Shown here piece after piece: positions 15,981-25,305 of a DNA stretch of 64,000 bases. Within the stretch, counting starts at the first letter, position 1; every line of letters begins with the position of its first letter. This DNA comes from G963665925 sp963678925 (lineage in GTDB: Bacteria; Bacillota; Clostridia; Peptostreptococcales; Acidaminobacteraceae): contig OY787533.1 in NCBI GenBank assembly GCA_963678925.1, positions 1,054,001 to 1,118,000 of the forward strand. The letters are read 5' to 3'. Under the pieces are notes generated by a model, which was not told the origin of the DNA, ran no database searches, and saw only the letters and a list, made by a program, of their open reading frames with translations. The position numbers and the translations under genes were made by a program.

Positions 15981-16452
15981 CTGCGTGCCCCTCCTCACTC
16001 AAGTCAAGCCACATGATAATGGCATCTTCCTTTGGCTCCTGATAATAGTTGGGTCTGACACCCGCACGAGTAAATCCAAAGCCTTCGTAAAGCCTTATTG
16101 CTGGTAGGTTGCTGCTGCGGACTTCAAGGGTTACACGCTCAATTTGCATATCTGCAATGGCATGCATCATGGCACCCACAAGCGCCTTTCCCAGTCCCCT
16201 TTGTCGCAGGTTCGGATCAACGGCGATATTAGTGATATGCGCTTCGTCCACAATCACCCAGAATCCGCCATAGGCACGTATGACGCCGTCTTCTTCGAGG
16301 ACCATGTAGTGGGCCAGCTTATTGCTGGTAATCTCCTCTGCAAAGGCCTCCATACTCCAGGGAACACTGAAGCATTTCATTTCAAGCACATGCACCTGAA
16401 CCACATCAGCCAGAATCATTTTGCGGGTCCTTATGCTACTCTGGTTTTCCAT
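15967..16452 (-). CDS. rimI: Ribosomal protein S18 alanine N-acetyltransferase RimI
   Basis: The 161-residue GNAT protein carries the acetyl-CoA binding loop 'RQRGLGKALV' and the RimI-typical 'LEVRSSNLPAIRLYEGFGF' and 'PNYYQEPKEDAIIMWLDL'. RimI acetylates the N-terminus of S18 and is often encoded beside tsaB and tsaD. It overlaps tsaB by 17 bases. The GGGAG site lies within the end of tsaB. Confidence 0.94.
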   Translation of the reverse strand: MENQSSIRTRKMILADVVQVHVLEMKCFSVPWSMEAFAEEITSNKLAHYMVLEEDGVIRAYGGFWVIVDEAHITNIAVDPNLRQRGLGKALVGAMMHAIADMQIERVTLEVRSSNLPAIRLYEGFGFTRAGVRPNYYQEPKEDAIIMWLDLSEEGHADDRE

Positions 16453-17143
16453 GTTTTTGCTCCCATGTGACTTCAGCTTCTGACCGGCGCAGATAATTTG
16501 CCTTCACCGCATCGTACTTCACAGCACGGTCCATATTTCTGTAAGCAGCTACTGCCACAGAAGATGCACGCTGCATGTTATGCGAAGGCATTGTCATGGC
16601 CGCTTTGGCACCAAGCTCCGCTTGGATAAGGTCCTTATATTTAATTGCAGCGTCTCCCAGAAAGACAATGCGCTGGGCATGTCCTGCCCTAAACTTCTTA
16701 AGAAGCGTCTCAAGGGGAATCGCCTGATCTTCAATCACCGTTATGAGACTGTCCGACTGCCATCTGTATGCAGCCGCATAAACCTCACCCCTGCGGGCAT
16801 CGAGAATCGGGCATATGATGCCATCAAAACCCGGAAGGTTATAGGCAAGTCCCTTTAATGAAGAAACCATCACAACAGGAATGTCGAAGGGCTGGGCAAA
16901 TGCCTTGGCCGCCGAAAGTCCAATGCGCACACCTGTGAAGGAGCCCGGTCCGCCAGCAACGGCAATCAGGTCCATGTCTTTGATTTTCAATCCAAGCGAA
17001 GTACACAGGGCTTCAATAATGGGCATCAGCTTCTGCGAATGGGTCTTGGGATGGTTAATCGTCATTTCTCCAAGAAGCTTGTCATCCTCAAGAATTGCTG
17101 CGGATGCAACAAGCGAGGATGTATCCAGTGCTAGAATTCTCAT
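16436..17143 (-). CDS. tsaB: tRNA t6A biosynthesis protein TsaB
   Basis: The 235-residue protein matches the TsaB paralog of TsaD: 'ILALDTSSLVASAAIL' at the start and 'AVAGGPGSFTGVRIGLSAAKAFA' near residue 65. TsaB lacks the metal site and forms a heterodimer with TsaD. Its ATG overlaps the tsaE stop by 4 bases, indicating translational coupling. Confidence 0.95.
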   Translation of the reverse strand: MRILALDTSSLVASAAILEDDKLLGEMTINHPKTHSQKLMPIIEALCTSLGLKIKDMDLIAVAGGPGSFTGVRIGLSAAKAFAQPFDIPVVMVSSLKGLAYNLPGFDGIICPILDARRGEVYAAAYRWQSDSLITVIEDQAIPLETLLKKFRAGHAQRIVFLGDAAIKYKDLIQAELGAKAAMTMPSHNMQRASSVAVAAYRNMDRAVKYDAVKANYLRRSEAEVTWEQKHGKPE

Positions 17144-17604
17144 AGTACTTCCTCCAATGTCTTTATCAGCTCAGGTGTCGCCTTTATGACCAGATTTCTT
17201 GCATCAAGGCCGTCGCCCCTGTAAATCTCAATCCAGATTCTATTTTCAGGCAAAAGCTCTTCAATCATGCCCGCCCACTCAATCACACATACGCCATCGC
17301 CATAGAAATACTCTTCATGGCCCAGCTCGTACATCTCTTCTATGTCATTGATTCTGTAGACGTCAAAATGATAGAGCTTCAGTCGGCCTTCATATTCATT
17401 TACAATCGTATAACTGGGACTTGTCACGTAATCGTCCACTTCAAGCCCTTCAGCTATGGATTTTGTCAGCGTCGTCTTTCCAGCGCCAAGATCGCCCGTC
17501 AGACAGACAATATCCCCTGCACTGAGAACCGCGGCCAGATGCTTTCCGAATCTGCGCATCTGCGACTCGTCACTGATCCTTATATTTATTTCATGTAGTT
17601 TCAC
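17140..17604 (-). CDS. tsaE: tRNA t6A biosynthesis ATPase TsaE
   Basis: The 154-residue protein has the TsaE Walker A motif 'GDLGAGKTTLTKSIAEGL' near residue 38, 'SPSYTIVNEYEG' and 'YHFDVYRI...EE'. TsaE hydrolyses ATP to reset the TsaBD complex. Translation starts at a GTG behind GAGAGGTG. It is the first gene of the five-gene operon. Confidence 0.95.
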   Translation of the reverse strand: MKLHEINIRISDESQMRRFGKHLAAVLSAGDIVCLTGDLGAGKTTLTKSIAEGLEVDDYVTSPSYTIVNEYEGRLKLYHFDVYRINDIEEMYELGHEEYFYGDGVCVIEWAGMIEELLPENRIWIEIYRGDGLDARNLVIKATPELIKTLEEVL

Positions 17605-17662
17605 ATTACACCTCTCAACTACCCGATCATTCTTATACCTTTTTCTATTATATCAAAATAGA

Positions 17663-17705
17663 ACCACGCTCGATGCTACATTTTATAACATCTTGCGTGG
17701 TTTTT
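17663..17705. terminator. Hairpin terminator between the GH26-like gene and tsaE
   Basis: ACCACGC (17663-17669) pairs with GCGTGGT (17695-17701), with an inner GATG/CATC helix. TTTT follows on the plus strand and a TCTATTTTG run on the minus strand. It lies just past the stop of the minus-strand gene ending at 17723. Confidence 0.6.
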
Positions 17706-17722
17706 AAAGTCTTTGGCTATTT

Positions 17723-19330
17723 TTATTTCCTTATAAGTTCGTTTATTACAAGCTTACCTGCACTGTCGAAGACCTGTATGCTCAGCAGGTTTCCATCCAG
17801 AGCCTCCCCCTCGATTTCGTAAGGCATTTCCGTCATGGACTTGGAGTACCCGTTGTCTGAGAACACCGAAACCCGTGACACCTTGAAGTCCGGAACCTTG
17901 ACATCGAGCACAAGCTTATCCTGGCTGAAAAGACTGTCTGAGTCTACGCGCGAGAAGGGTGCCAGCGAAACTCGTGCGTTATCGACAACCTCACTCAAGT
18001 AATTATCAGACTGAATCAACCGCTTATAGGTCTCTTGCATGACATCATTTTCAGAAAGGGCATAGTTGCTCCAGCGGTTTCCGACCATATAATTTTCATT
18101 GGCCTGGTTTAGCGACAGGTAGGTAATTGCCTTCACACGCGGATAAAGCACCGGCAGCATAGCGTACAGCTTTTCCAGATTCGCAGCCCCCCACTGGGTT
18201 ACCGACTCATCGTTGGGAATGGAGTGATGGGCGACACCTGTTTCACAAATCATGATTGGCTTTTTGTCCGCATAGTTTTCATAAATGTACTCCAGATGGG
18301 TCATCGGATTCTGCAGATAGTTGCTTGGGCCGTCCGTAAGACCACTGTCATAATAGTCCACATAGAAGTTAAGACCTACCCAGTCCACATAAGCGTCCCC
18401 TGGATAGTAGTCTCCGATGGTCTGGCCGTTAAGTTCTACCGGCACATCATTTGGACACCAGACCATAGCCACGTTTGGCGCATACTCCTGCATGACATCA
18501 TGGACGAGTATGAACTTCTCTATGTAGAGGGCAGGGTCTCCATGCCAAGGAACCCAGTCGCCATTCATTTCACCACAGAAACGCAGAAAAATCGGCATAT
18601 CGTATCTTGCAGCTTCCTTGGCCCACTTGATCAGCCAGTCGTTCTTTTCCACCGTTTCAAGTCCTGACATGGCATTCATTGCGACTTGAAGGGCACCACC
18701 GATTTCCTCAACGTGTTTTGCATTGATGCTGTCCATGGCACTCTGGCCATACCCGCTATAGTCATTCATCCACTGGTTGAAATCCTGATAGTACATATAT
18801 ATGGCATGTTCCTTGCCGTAGACATCCTTGGTCTTCGCAATTTTCTGGCCGATTTCCCGGTCGTTTTCTGCATATATGCCCAGGTAGACGCCTTTTTCCG
18901 GCTCAAACTTTTCGAGGGCATATCCGGCAGCACGATTGGCGTTCTGCGCATAATACCGGATATAGGACCTGATTTCATTGGCTCTTGCCAGATCTGCCGT
19001 GCCCCAGTCATTTCCAACCTTGACCCAGAAGTCATTTTCAAGCTCGTAGTATTTCACGGCAAGGGGATAGTTTCCCAGCTCGTCATAATACTTCCCCAGT
19101 TTTTCTGCCATGAGCGCCGCATTGGTGCAGGCACCTTCATCTGTCGCCTCCAGTGAGTACTCTACCGCAAGCTCCCAGTGCGGTACGGCCTCGGCAATAC
19201 TGCCCGCACTTTCAAGTGCGTTTCCCCTTGTTATTTCAGACCAGGCACTTGCCGCAAAAGACAGCCCCGATCCCGCCATACTCATTGATAGAACTAAGAC
19301 CAGCGCCAAATAATTTTTGAAAAGCTTCAT
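17723..19330 (-). CDS. Secreted GH26-like glycoside hydrolase
   Basis: The 535-residue protein starts with a clear signal peptide (residues 1-27, 'YLALVLVLSMSMAGSGLSFAASA'). A helical TPR-like stretch follows (about 28-140), then a TIM-barrel hydrolase domain (about 150-440) resembling GH26 beta-mannanases. 'FLRFCGEMNGDW' holds the probable acid/base Glu and 'KPIMICETGVAHH' the nucleophile Glu. A beta-rich C-terminal domain closes the protein. GH26 enzymes usually have His before the acid/base Glu, here Gly, so substrate may differ from mannan. GAGAGGGGG precedes the ATG. Amidohydrolase and membrane genes lie upstream on the same strand. Confidence 0.75.
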   Translation of the reverse strand: MKLFKNYLALVLVLSMSMAGSGLSFAASAWSEITRGNALESAGSIAEAVPHWELAVEYSLEATDEGACTNAALMAEKLGKYYDELGNYPLAVKYYELENDFWVKVGNDWGTADLARANEIRSYIRYYAQNANRAAGYALEKFEPEKGVYLGIYAENDREIGQKIAKTKDVYGKEHAIYMYYQDFNQWMNDYSGYGQSAMDSINAKHVEEIGGALQVAMNAMSGLETVEKNDWLIKWAKEAARYDMPIFLRFCGEMNGDWVPWHGDPALYIEKFILVHDVMQEYAPNVAMVWCPNDVPVELNGQTIGDYYPGDAYVDWVGLNFYVDYYDSGLTDGPSNYLQNPMTHLEYIYENYADKKPIMICETGVAHHSIPNDESVTQWGAANLEKLYAMLPVLYPRVKAITYLSLNQANENYMVGNRWSNYALSENDVMQETYKRLIQSDNYLSEVVDNARVSLAPFSRVDSDSLFSQDKLVLDVKVPDFKVSRVSVFSDNGYSKSMTEMPYEIEGEALDGNLLSIQVFDSAGKLVINELIRK

Positions 19331-19421
19331 ATGTATGCCCCCTCTCCACTGCCTTGCCCATTCTCTTACTTCATATTATATAGCCTTAAGTCTATTTTTC
19401 TAATCAGTCGCCTTATGCTAT

Positions 19422-20588
19422 TTACTTGTCAAGCAAGGCATCAAAGACAATCTTTCCATCAATAATAGTCTTTTCCACACGGGCATCCAGCTCAAAGGGA
19501 TGCTTGTCCCACAGAACCACATCGGCGTCCTTCCCTATCTTGATAGACCCCACACGCGCATCGATTTCAAGAATTTCAGCCGGATTGATTGTAATCGCCT
19601 TGAGCGCCTCTTCTTCGTCCATGCCCGCCTTTACAGAAAGGGCAGCACACATTGGAAGATAATGCAGCGGCACAACCGGATGATCTGTCATGATTGCCAC
19701 CTTCACGCCTGCACCAGCAAGTACGCCTGGCGTTTCAAAGGTCAGATTTTTAAGCTCAAATTTCGAACGCTCTCCGAAGCTTGGGCCCACAATGGCAGGA
19801 AGACCTTCCCCTGCAATATGGTCTGCAATCAAATGCCCCTCCGTACAGTGCTCAAGGGTTATTTTCACATCGAACTCCTTGGCAATACGAATTGCTGTAA
19901 AGATATCATCCGCTCTATGGGCATGGGCCTTCAGTGGAATTTCTCTATTGATGACGGGTACAAGCGCTTCCATTTTCATGTCGAGCTCAGGGCGTTTTAA
20001 CATGTCTTCCTTGCTCATTTCAAGCTTGTCCGCATAGATTTTAGCCTTTGCAAGTGCCGTTCTAAGCTCTGCTGCAATGGCCATACGCGTCATTGGAGAA
20101 GTTTTCTTTTCATTGTAAACCCGCTTTGGATTCTCCCCAAAGGCACATTTCATAGCCAGATTTTCTTTGACAATCATGTCGTCAATGCGATCGCCTACTG
20201 TTTTAATGGCACTGAACTGTCCACCCAGAACATTGGCACTTCCAGGTCCAGTCGCACAGCAAGTCACGCCACCGTTTCTGGCTTCTTCAAAAGTACGGTC
20301 CATGGGATTTATACCATCAATAGCACGTAGGTGCGGCGTTAGCGGATCGCTCTTTTCATTGCCATCAGCACCTTCAAAACCGATTGCATCTTCCCACATG
20401 CCCAGGTGGCAGTGGGCATCAATGAAACCCGGAAATACCAGTTTCCCACTTGCATCAATCGTAGTGCACCCCTCAGGTGCGTCCAGTCCATTTCCAACAG
20501 CTTCAATTTTACCCTGCACGATCAGGACATCCTGCTTTTCTGGTGCGGACTCCATCGTATAAACGAGTCCGTTTTTAATAAGTATCAT
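19422..20588 (-). CDS. Amidohydrolase-family metal-dependent hydrolase
   Basis: The 388-residue protein has the amidohydrolase layout: an N-terminal small beta-sandwich, the metal motif HCH in 'FPGFIDAHCHLGMWED' near residue 55, further metal histidines in 'LKAHAHRADD' and 'ITLEHCTEGH', and an Asp in 'VAIMTDHPVV'. 'NPAEILEIDARVGSIKIGKDADVVLWD' is the usual C-terminal sandwich. It resembles imidazolonepropionase-like cytosolic members whose substrate varies. No pathway partner nearby reveals the substrate. Confidence 0.88.
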   Translation of the reverse strand: MILIKNGLVYTMESAPEKQDVLIVQGKIEAVGNGLDAPEGCTTIDASGKLVFPGFIDAHCHLGMWEDAIGFEGADGNEKSDPLTPHLRAIDGINPMDRTFEEARNGGVTCCATGPGSANVLGGQFSAIKTVGDRIDDMIVKENLAMKCAFGENPKRVYNEKKTSPMTRMAIAAELRTALAKAKIYADKLEMSKEDMLKRPELDMKMEALVPVINREIPLKAHAHRADDIFTAIRIAKEFDVKITLEHCTEGHLIADHIAGEGLPAIVGPSFGERSKFELKNLTFETPGVLAGAGVKVAIMTDHPVVPLHYLPMCAALSVKAGMDEEEALKAITINPAEILEIDARVGSIKIGKDADVVLWDKHPFELDARVEKTIIDGKIVFDALLDK

Positions 20589-20636
20589 TTTAATTGTGCC
20601 CCCTTCATAAGGTCTGAGTCTCTCGCTTTAAGTATA

Positions 20637-21107
20637 TCACGGTTCACGTCTTGGGCTTCCAATATTTCTTCGACTTGCCAGCCTGTGCTTTACAAAGAAA
20701 TCTATTACAAAGAGTATAGCTGCGTGCAGGCTGATGGTCATAGCGTAGAACATATCGATCTTCACAAGCTGTTTAAAGCCGATCAATGTTTTCTCAAGCA
20801 GTATCACAATCACATACTCAGATGTAAAGGTCACAGCCGCATACATGAGTAAAATCATTAAGGTTTCAAAGTAGCTCAGTCTAAGCACGGCATAAATAAC
20901 AAGATAGTACAAGACCATCTGAAGCAAAATGCGCTCTGGACTGAGTGCCATTTTTGAAGATACTGTCACGAATACAGCGCTGAGAACCAGGGCAGCCAGA
21001 ATGAGCCGTCTTATGGAAATATTCACTTTTAGAATGCAACAGACCATATCCATAATTGGGAAAAAGGTTCCTGATACAAGCACTATAAACATCATAATTC
21101 TAATCAT
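20637..21107 (-). CDS. Small multi-spanning membrane protein of unknown function
   Basis: The 156-residue protein has about five hydrophobic spans and a basic C-terminal tail ('KHRLASRRNIGSPRREP'). I recognise no family. GGGGG lies 6 bases before the ATG. It is encoded 48 bases upstream of the amidohydrolase gene on the same strand, so co-transcription is likely. Confidence 0.6.
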   Translation of the reverse strand: MIRIMMFIVLVSGTFFPIMDMVCCILKVNISIRRLILAALVLSAVFVTVSSKMALSPERILLQMVLYYLVIYAVLRLSYFETLMILLMYAAVTFTSEYVIVILLEKTLIGFKQLVKIDMFYAMTISLHAAILFVIDFFVKHRLASRRNIGSPRREP

Positions 21108-21275
21108 ATAATACCCCCTGAAAATCTCCTTTTATTATACGTATCTGATTTCGGATGAACAATACATAACTGGAAATTTAATCTATTTCTAATTTTTATG
21201 ATAAATCCACCTTCCATTTTCTGATTTTCTGGAAACAGTCGGTTCTTTTTTGGTTATTTCTGGTTATTTGCGCCA

Positions 21276-21310
21276 AAATAAAAAGTATATCCGCACTTTC
21301 AGATATACTG
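21276..21310 (-). terminator. Terminator of the decayed transglutaminase-like gene
   Basis: On the minus strand AGTATATC and GATATACT form an 8-bp stem followed by TTTTTATTTT. It supports the minus-strand orientation of the pseudogene. Confidence 0.6.
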
Positions 21311-21334
21311 ACTTTAGATGGAAAACCTTGGGTT

Positions 21335-21802
21335 TTAAGAGGGTGAAGTATTTAATACGTATGAACGCCTGTGTACAGTCTTGAATCCTGCTCCAACATT
21401 GTATACAGCTTGAACCTTTTCCTGATCGCTCATGTTTTCATCGACAATACTGCTAACTATGGCTTTCATCATGTTCGTATTCTCCCAATTGACTGTCTGG
21501 GTGTTGGTCAAAAATGGTACGACCGGGGAAGCCATTTTTACATTTGCAGTTGTCTCATCAACAATTTTATACTGTGTTCCTGAGCTATTCTCAAGAACAG
21601 CGATTTGGTAATCGCCATTGCCAAAAGTCAGCGACACGGTCACTTGGTTATTGTCGGGATTATAAAATACTTTCTCGTCATCCATTTGAACCATGACTTT
21701 CACTTTAGCATCTGCAGTGGGTATGAAACAGTGATGACGCCTTGGTCTGCGAGCTTGTATCGAACAATTCTTCGTCTGTGAAACCAACTGAAGTAGTTGC
21801 AA
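21335..21802 (-). pseudogene. Transglutaminase-like domain protein, degraded fragment
   Basis: The readable part ('KVFYNPDNNQVTVSLTFGNG', then 'NMMKAIVSSIVDENMSDQEKVQAVY') resembles the region just before the catalytic domain of bacterial transglutaminase-like proteins, where 'K..AIYdWv..' normally follows. The catalytic Cys-His-Asp domain is missing; after 'KVQAVYN' the sequence becomes unrelated and stops. Near 21729-21740 the sensible upstream frame ('YKLADQGVITVSYP') and the downstream frame ('PTADAKVKV') are offset by one base, indicating a frameshift. A promoter-proximal signal sequence is absent. An IS3 remnant lies directly upstream. Confidence 0.6.
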
Positions 21803-21837
21803 ACGCTGTTAGAATAAAATTCGGTGAACTTAAATAT

Positions 21838-21880
21838 ACCTAATCCCTAATCTAGGGATCATATAATCCCACTAGAGATT
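21838..21880. repeat. Imperfect inverted repeat upstream of the IS3 remnant
   Basis: TAATCT-AGGGAT and AATCCC-n-AGAGATTA form a hairpin just before the remnant's first codons and its AAGGAG site. It could be an end or control hairpin of the former insertion sequence. Confidence 0.4.
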
Positions 21881-21889
21881 AAGGAGAAT

Positions 21890-22360
21890 ACCCTATGGGA
21901 AAACAGAACAAAAGAAATAAGACTCAAAAATTGGATCAACAATTCAAAATCAAATGATGGCATAGTTAACCATCGCAGTTCAGGTAATTGTTCTTCAGAT
22001 TCTAAAAAAGGCCATCAGCATACTGAACGACGATTAACTGAAGCACTCTACTTTTGAAGTAGAAAATGCATCACACGAACGCCGGTTATCAGTTAACGGT
22101 ATGCTGAAAGCACTAGGCGTATCCTCTTCAGGTTATTATGATTTCTTGAAGAGAACTGAATTCAAGCAAAGTCTCAGAAAAAACAGTAGGAACTTATATG
22201 CGAGAACTTGAAATTAGATCAATCTGGGTAAGTCCTTACAAGCGTTCAACAATTGATCCAGACTTCAGTGATTGTCTTAAGAATATCCTCAATCGAAATT
22301 TCAATCCAGTATTACCCAACACGGTCTGGGTAACTAATATCAATCATTCTTTAAAGAAGT
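21890..22360 (+). mobile_element. IS3-family insertion sequence remnant
   Basis: Short readable pieces in shifting plus-strand frames match IS3-type transposases. 'MGKQNKRNK' at 21895 resembles the start of OrfA. 'RLSVNGMLKALGVSSSGYYDFLKR' near 22090-22160 resembles OrfB's start. 'YKRSTIDPDFSDCLKNILNR' near 22240-22300, followed by 'PNTVWVTNI', resembles the entry to the DDE catalytic domain. Many stops and frameshifts intervene and the catalytic core is missing. No intact terminal repeats or target duplication were found. Confidence 0.65.
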
Positions 22361-22450
22361 GGGTAAAACATGGTATGATTCGACTTAATTCGCATCTCTT
22401 CCAAATATGCGTTGTACATACTGTCCAATTGAAATTCCCCTATCAATTTG

Positions 22451-23338
22451 TCACTGATCACCCTGTCTGTATGCCTCTACAGCAGTACTCATCTGCTCTA
22501 AAATTGAATTTTTCATTTCATCACGCTTTAGCGCAAAATCAAGTGTTGCCTGTACATAGCCTGCTTTAGTCCCAATATCATAGTGCTTGCCTTCAAAACA
22601 AACGCCGTATACGCGCTGGTCATGCGAAAGCATGTTGAGTGCCTCGTTCAAAGGTACATTTTCCGGTGACCGATCGTAAATAACCTCAATATAGTCAAAT
22701 ATCTCCGGTCTGAGTACATATCTGCCCACCAGTTTAGTGTTTTGAGAAACCGCTGCGATTTCATACTTCTCTGCAATACCACTCACTTCGTAAAAACCAT
22801 CTTCATTTTTTTCGCCTTCAATCACACCATAATCATGTGGCTTGTCTTTTGGAAGTTCACATAAGGCAAGTACTGTATGCCCAAGCAGTTCATAAGAATT
22901 CATCAGCTGCTTAATGCATGGTTCACAGGATGCATCTACCAAATCGTCTCCGCAGAGGACTGCAAAGGGTTCATTGCCCACAAAGGCCCTTGCTTTTAGC
23001 AGTGCATGACCTGTACCCAGTTCTTTCTTCTGTCTAATAAAATGTATATTTGCAAGATCTGACACAGAAAGTGTTGCTTCCAGAAGCTCATGATCATCTC
23101 TTTCTTTGAGTATTATTTCAAGCTCAAAGGCATGATCGAAGTGATCTTCTATCATATTTTTATTTCTGCCAGTTATTATGAGTATTTCTTCAATGCCTGC
23201 TTCGACAATTTCTTCTACAAGATACTGAATGACAGGTTTGTCTACTACCGGTAGCATTTCCTTCGGTATGGCACGTGTTGCCGGCAGGAAGTGTGTTCCC
23301 AGCCCCGCCGCCATGATAATTGCCTTTTTAACCTTCAT
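22451..23338 (-). CDS. galU: UTP-glucose-1-phosphate uridylyltransferase
   Basis: The 295-residue protein makes UDP-glucose from UTP and glucose 1-phosphate. It has the nucleotidyltransferase start 'KKAIIMAAGLGTHFLPATRAIPKEMLPVVDKP', where the usual GTR signature reads GTH, plus 'AVLCGDDLVD', and 'PKDKPHDYGVIEGE'. The ATG at 23338 is preceded by AGGAG; the long in-frame upstream extension has none. A GC hairpin (about 23386-23410) lies in its leader. GalE is encoded at 56-57 kb, so both UDP-sugar enzymes are in the window. Confidence 0.93.
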   Translation of the reverse strand: MKVKKAIIMAAGLGTHFLPATRAIPKEMLPVVDKPVIQYLVEEIVEAGIEEILIITGRNKNMIEDHFDHAFELEIILKERDDHELLEATLSVSDLANIHFIRQKKELGTGHALLKARAFVGNEPFAVLCGDDLVDASCEPCIKQLMNSYELLGHTVLALCELPKDKPHDYGVIEGEKNEDGFYEVSGIAEKYEIAAVSQNTKLVGRYVLRPEIFDYIEVIYDRSPENVPLNEALNMLSHDQRVYGVCFEGKHYDIGTKAGYVQATLDFALKRDEMKNSILEQMSTAVEAYRQGDQ

Positions 23339-23564
23339 CAACTCAACTCCTAATCGTTCAATCACACTCCCATAAATAAGTTGGAGAAGGCTGGGCAAGC
23401 CCTCTCCGGGAATATGGGACGTTCGTGATTGCTGCGCAACCACTCACAACTAGTAGTATAATAAAGTGACAAAACTCCTTTTGAGTTTTACCTCCAGTAA
23501 CCAATATGGAACTCTATCTATCCGAAATTTGATCTATTTGACCATAATCAGACGCTTTTGACCA

Positions 23565-23597
23565 TAAAAAAGACTATGCCATTCGACATAGTCTTTA
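23565..23597 (-). terminator. Terminator of the ligase/acetyltransferase operon
   Basis: AAGACTATG and CATAGTCTT form the stem; on the minus strand TTTTTT follows. It lies about 45 bases past the acetyltransferase stop. Confidence 0.75.
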
Positions 23598-23640
23598 ACT
23601 TAAATATTTCTATTTTCATCTTATGATATCACCTGTTGAG

Positions 23641-24165
23641 CTAAAGCACTTTCCGCATCAGTACCGTATTCCTAAGTTCCCTATAGGGCGGATAGGCCTC
23701 AAAGCCCCGCCTTTTATGAAACTGGACTGTATTCTCAAACTTGAGCGACTCAATATAGACTTCAGTCACGCCCAAGTGTCTCAAATGATTCTCCCTCAGG
23801 TCACAAATTCGTACCGCAAGCCCCTGGCCCCGGTAATCCGGATGCACATGGAGAGACTTTGAGAAATACCTTCCGTCCTGCATTTTTACAAAACCGCAGG
23901 CAATGAGCTTTTGAGGTGTCTGTGCCGTATCATAAATGCATACGGTATAGGCACACTCAAGCATGGCCAGGGTCGCTTCATAGGTTTTACTTGTACTGAG
24001 CTTTTCCATGGCCGCCACATCGTAGGTTCCATCGTTTGAACTTGCGATATTCATGTTGGCCAAGTTGGCAATGTCTTTTGCTACTTCCTTTAAAGTCTCA
24101 TGTGAAATCTTCTTTTCAGTTGCACTAGGCTTTTTCAAATGATCTATTTCTAGCACTCGATACAT
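23641..24165 (-). CDS. GNAT-family N-acetyltransferase
   Basis: The 174-residue protein has a C-terminal GNAT core: 'KSLHVHPDYRGQGLAVRICDLRENHL' contains the acetyl-CoA loop, and 'VEVYIESLKFENTVQFHKRRGFEA'-like sequence the following strand and helix. I choose the ATG at 24165, behind GAAGAGG, over an in-frame TTG at 24192 lying inside the upstream gene. It follows the RimK-like ligase within a few bases, so the two probably act in one pathway. Substrate unknown. Confidence 0.82.
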   Translation of the reverse strand: MYRVLEIDHLKKPSATEKKISHETLKEVAKDIANLANMNIASSNDGTYDVAAMEKLSTSKTYEATLAMLECAYTVCIYDTAQTPQKLIACGFVKMQDGRYFSKSLHVHPDYRGQGLAVRICDLRENHLRHLGVTEVYIESLKFENTVQFHKRRGFEAYPPYRELRNTVLMRKVL

Positions 24166-24175
24166 GGCGGCCTCT

Positions 24176-25084
24176 TCAGTCAAACCTTCCAAACCGGATT
24201 TTCAGGTATTGGAAGATTTCAGACGCCACGTTCACATCACAGCAGGACTCAAGTCCCCTGAAACCAGGTGCTGAATTAATTTCGCATATTTTATAGTGTT
24301 CCCCGTCAAAGAGCAGGTCCACACCTGCAATATCAAGTCCCGTTACCCTGCAGGCCTCTGTTGCAAGCCATTCGATTTCCGGCGTCAGTGGAAACTCACT
24401 TGGAACCGCACCACTGGACACATTTGCTTTGAAGGACCCGGCTTGGGCTTCACGCTTCATGCATGCCAGGGGTCTGCCACCGACAACAAGTACACGCAGG
24501 TCACGGCCGTGACTGTCAGCAATGAACTCCTGAATAATAATGTTCACTTTAGCATTGGTAACCTCAATGAGCTCCATAATATTCTGGAACTCCTTACGGG
24601 TGCTTGCCAGGAATACCCCTCTGCCCTGTGTGCCGGAAATGGTTTTAATCACCGTTGGAAATCCAATATTGGTCTCCACATAATCCGTATTGACAGGAAA
24701 CTTTGCAAGCATGGTCTTTGGAACAGGCAGATTGTTTTCAGCCAGTATCTGGTGAGTGTAGAGCTTGTCCTTTACAATCTCAATCGGATGTGACGAGTTG
24801 ATACACGGTACACCCAGACGCTCAAGATGTCTGATGACAGCAAGGGCAAAATAAGTGGTTCCAGCCCCCATGCGTGGCAGAACAAAGTCTGGCAGGGTCG
24901 TCAGATTGCCATCGATTGTAATACTGCGTCTGTTTTGACTCGTAACCAGAAGATCAAACTGTTCCGGTTTCAAGACGGTCAGTTCAATCCCATGCGCCTT
25001 AGCACTTTCAACAATTCGGTCCACTTCAAATCTCTCCGATACAATCTCTGCATCATTTTCTCGATATAATATCCAGCCTTTCAT
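24176..25084 (-). CDS. RimK-type ATP-grasp ligase
   Basis: The 302-residue protein has the RimK-like ATP-grasp fold. 'PCINSSHPIEIVKDKLYTHQILAENNLPVPKT' is the ATP-grasp entry, 'GTQGRGVFLA' the nucleotide loop, and 'DIAGVDLLFDGEHYKICEINSAPGFRGLE' the Mg-binding acids. Relatives add glutamate or other amino acids to protein tails, lysine precursors or cofactors. The ATG at 25084 is chosen for AAGGAG 6 bases upstream. An amino-group carrier protein is not visible nearby, so the substrate is unknown. Confidence 0.87.
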   Translation of the reverse strand: MKGWILYRENDAEIVSERFEVDRIVESAKAHGIELTVLKPEQFDLLVTSQNRRSITIDGNLTTLPDFVLPRMGAGTTYFALAVIRHLERLGVPCINSSHPIEIVKDKLYTHQILAENNLPVPKTMLAKFPVNTDYVETNIGFPTVIKTISGTQGRGVFLASTRKEFQNIMELIEVTNAKVNIIIQEFIADSHGRDLRVLVVGGRPLACMKREAQAGSFKANVSSGAVPSEFPLTPEIEWLATEACRVTGLDIAGVDLLFDGEHYKICEINSAPGFRGLESCCDVNVASEIFQYLKIRFGRFD

Positions 25085-25305
25085 ACTCCACTCCTTCTTA
25101 CTGAATATACGTACTAAGCATACGTCAAAACCATCTGCCATCATGCTGAAAATTTGAAATCAAACCCAGCGTTCTATTATATCACGACTAGATTGATTTT
25201 AATCCAATATTAGAGCAACAAAGCCCCCAATTTTCGAAATTAATATTCACGAATCGAAAGTTATTCGTTAAATATATAACGATTTTGTCACGAGTAAATT
25301 TTAAG

